Position numbers and translations under genes: made by a program. Positions 62,923 to 64,000 of a stretch of 64,000 nucleotides of DNA are shown here, piece after piece. The stretch's first letter is position 1. Every line of letters begins with the position of its first letter. The stretch covers positions 434,001-498,000 of the forward strand of contig CANKYF010000002.1 in the NCBI GenBank assembly GCA_947487895.1, given 5' to 3'. Source of the stretch: an uncultured Flavobacteriaceae bacterium (GTDB taxonomy: Bacteria > Bacteroidota > Bacteroidia > Flavobacteriales > Flavobacteriaceae). The notes below the pieces were generated by a model. The model was not told where the DNA came from. It did not search any database and saw only the letters and a program-made list of their open reading frames with translations.

Positions 62923-63828
62923 ATGGAAGCTCTTATTACTGTAGTTGGTTTTTTGGGATCAGGCAAAACAACACTATTAAAATATTTAACGACTCATTTT
63001 ATAGATAAAGGCTGGAATCCTTTTGTAATTCTAAATGATTATGAAAATGCTTATATAGATGCGCAACAATTTACAAAACAAGTAGAATTGCAATCTATTA
63101 AAGCCTTAAGCGGAAGTTGTATATGCTGTAGCGGTATTGTTGAGCTAAGAAACATAGTTAACAGAATTCCTGAAAGGCCAAACGGGGTTACTCTAATTGA
63201 AGCCAATGGTACTTCAGATGCTTGCTCTCTAATGGAATTTCTGGGTGTTGGAATTAATGAGCGGTTCCTCCCTCCTATTCAAATATCCGTTGTTGACGTA
63301 AAAAATTGGCAAAAACGTGATGAGCATAATGACCTTGAGGCAAATCAGATTCAAGTATCTTCTCTTCTGGTGTTAACACATCTTGAAAATATAACATCCA
63401 ATAGATACAGTGAGGTCTTAATTGAGTTAAAAAATTTTAACCCAATGGCAAAAATTGTAACTATAGATAATTTGGATGTTACACTTCTTCCAGAACTTTT
63501 GCCTACAAATAATACAGCTAAAAAACTTGATCACTTAAAAGCTCATTGGGCTTCTTGTTCTGTCGATTTACCTAATCTGCCAAATACAAATTGCATTCAT
63601 ATTATTTGCAATACTTTACCAAAAAGTATACTTCGCGTTAAAGGTTGCACCAAAATTGGACAAGATGAAAAATACACTTATTTTGAACGTAAACCTGATG
63701 GCGAAATACATATAAGACCATTCAATGGTATTCCAGTAACTGGAGCAAAACTTCTATGTATAGGAGTAAAGAGCGAACCATCTATACTTGAAAATGCAAT
63801 TAGAAAAAGTTTAACTAATATTAAATGA
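62923..63828 (+). CDS. Second COG0523/CobW-family protein, atypical
   Basis: 301 residues, about 100 shorter than its neighbour. Walker A GFLGSGKTT (9-17) and the metal motif C-x-C-C (66-69) are kept. The switch reads EANGTSD rather than ESTGxSEP, and the G4 motif is replaced by LTHLEN (151-156) instead of NKxD. The C-terminal domain is present but short. It may use another nucleotide or work as a metal carrier. It is the last gene of the operon, and its end overlaps the convergent GNAT gene by 8 bases. Confidence 0.85.
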   Translation: MEALITVVGFLGSGKTTLLKYLTTHFIDKGWNPFVILNDYENAYIDAQQFTKQVELQSIKALSGSCICCSGIVELRNIVNRIPERPNGVTLIEANGTSDACSLMEFLGVGINERFLPPIQISVVDVKNWQKRDEHNDLEANQIQVSSLLVLTHLENITSNRYSEVLIELKNFNPMAKIVTIDNLDVTLLPELLPTNNTAKKLDHLKAHWASCSVDLPNLPNTNCIHIICNTLPKSILRVKGCTKIGQDEKYTYFERKPDGEIHIRPFNGIPVTGAKLLCIGVKSEPSILENAIRKSLTNIK

Positions 63829-64000
63829 GCTTAATCATCTCAAAATCATCCATCACAAAACCATTACCAATATCGGTAACAACAGAACCATTATTCTTAA
63901 ATCCCAGTTTTTTATAAGCAGCTATAGCATTTTCGTTATGAATGTTCACAGTAAGTCTTACTTTTTCTAAATTATATGTTTTAGCTTTTTGATTGATGAA
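63821..64000 (-). CDS. Partial GNAT family N-acetyltransferase (C-terminal end only)
   Basis: 59 codons plus stop are visible from the window edge. The segment VRLTVNIHNENAIAAYKKLGF is the classic GNAT C-terminal motif (given here as VRLTVNIHNENA and IAAYKKLGF). The N-terminal acetyl-CoA-binding part lies past position 64000. Its stop codon is inside the 3' end of the COG0523 gene on the other strand. Confidence 0.85.
   Translation of the reverse strand, partial: FINQKAKTYNLEKVRLTVNIHNENAIAAYKKLGFKNNGSVVTDIGNGFVMDDFEMIKLI

Overview
The window is an AT-rich chromosomal segment from a member of the Flavobacteriaceae (Bacteroidota), probably marine. The signs are lineage-typical families (DUF6452/DUF6048 after rlmD, a CCC-motif membrane protein, DUF1572, a DUF2807 head GIN protein, TonB-dependent receptor), many MK-leader lipoproteins, promoter elements of the Bacteroidota type (TTTG at -33, TAnnTTTG at -7), and a candidate 6S-Flavo RNA between zapA and rny. 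No phage, insertion sequence, CRISPR array or rRNA was seen.

Layout. 1-2228 is a partial gene fusing a periplasmic-binding-protein-like domain to a TolC domain. 2229-2664 holds a degenerate tRNA-Met-like element with its own terminator. 2665-6772 is a small catabolic cluster (sulfatase lipoprotein, sugar-porter MFS, HpcH/HpaI aldolase). 7041-7211 has tRNA-Pro and tRNA-Ser. 7312-21182 is mainly housekeeping: a PgpH-like c-di-AMP hydrolase, thiolase, NlpC/P60 hydrolase, a TPR protein with gyrA, clpC, and an AsnC-type regulator divergent from metE. 21339-24310 is an ECF sigma / putative anti-sigma / two beta-repeat exported proteins operon. 24363-30640 has UMF1-type MFS, M48 peptidase, msrB, DUF1572, type II NADH dehydrogenase and lpdA. 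30641-32590 has a repeat-rich leader and an unknown lipoprotein. 32645-37981 has aroQ, two beta-barrel paralogues, a XerC/D-type recombinase, rny, 6S RNA, zapA and a coiled-coil partner. 38160-48394 has M23 peptidase, TonB receptor, PH-domain protein, cysteine desulfurase, small membrane proteins and rocD. 48691-56416 has a mechanosensitive channel-like protein, a second ECF sigma unit, rlmD, DUF6452/DUF6048, an RlmL-like methyltransferase and a CapK/PaaK-like enzyme.

The most interesting region is 56417-63828. A methyltransferase with a potentially structured leader precedes a ZIP metal transporter and a DUF4268 gene. Then a Fur/Zur-type repressor is transcribed divergently from a tight seven-gene operon: MerC-like protein, GTP cyclohydrolase I, NTF2-like protein, an unrecognised 164-residue protein, a COG0523 (ZigA/YeiR-like) GTPase, MogA, and a second, atypical COG0523 protein. 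The 82-bp divergent region contains two dyads of form CAAC-N3-GTTG that overlap good -33/-7 elements in both directions. I read this as a zinc-starvation operon: a metal sensor, metallochaperone GTPases and metal-dependent client enzymes under one switch. The window ends in a partial GNAT acetyltransferase on the minus strand.

All functional calls come from motif recognition by eye; no database search was run.
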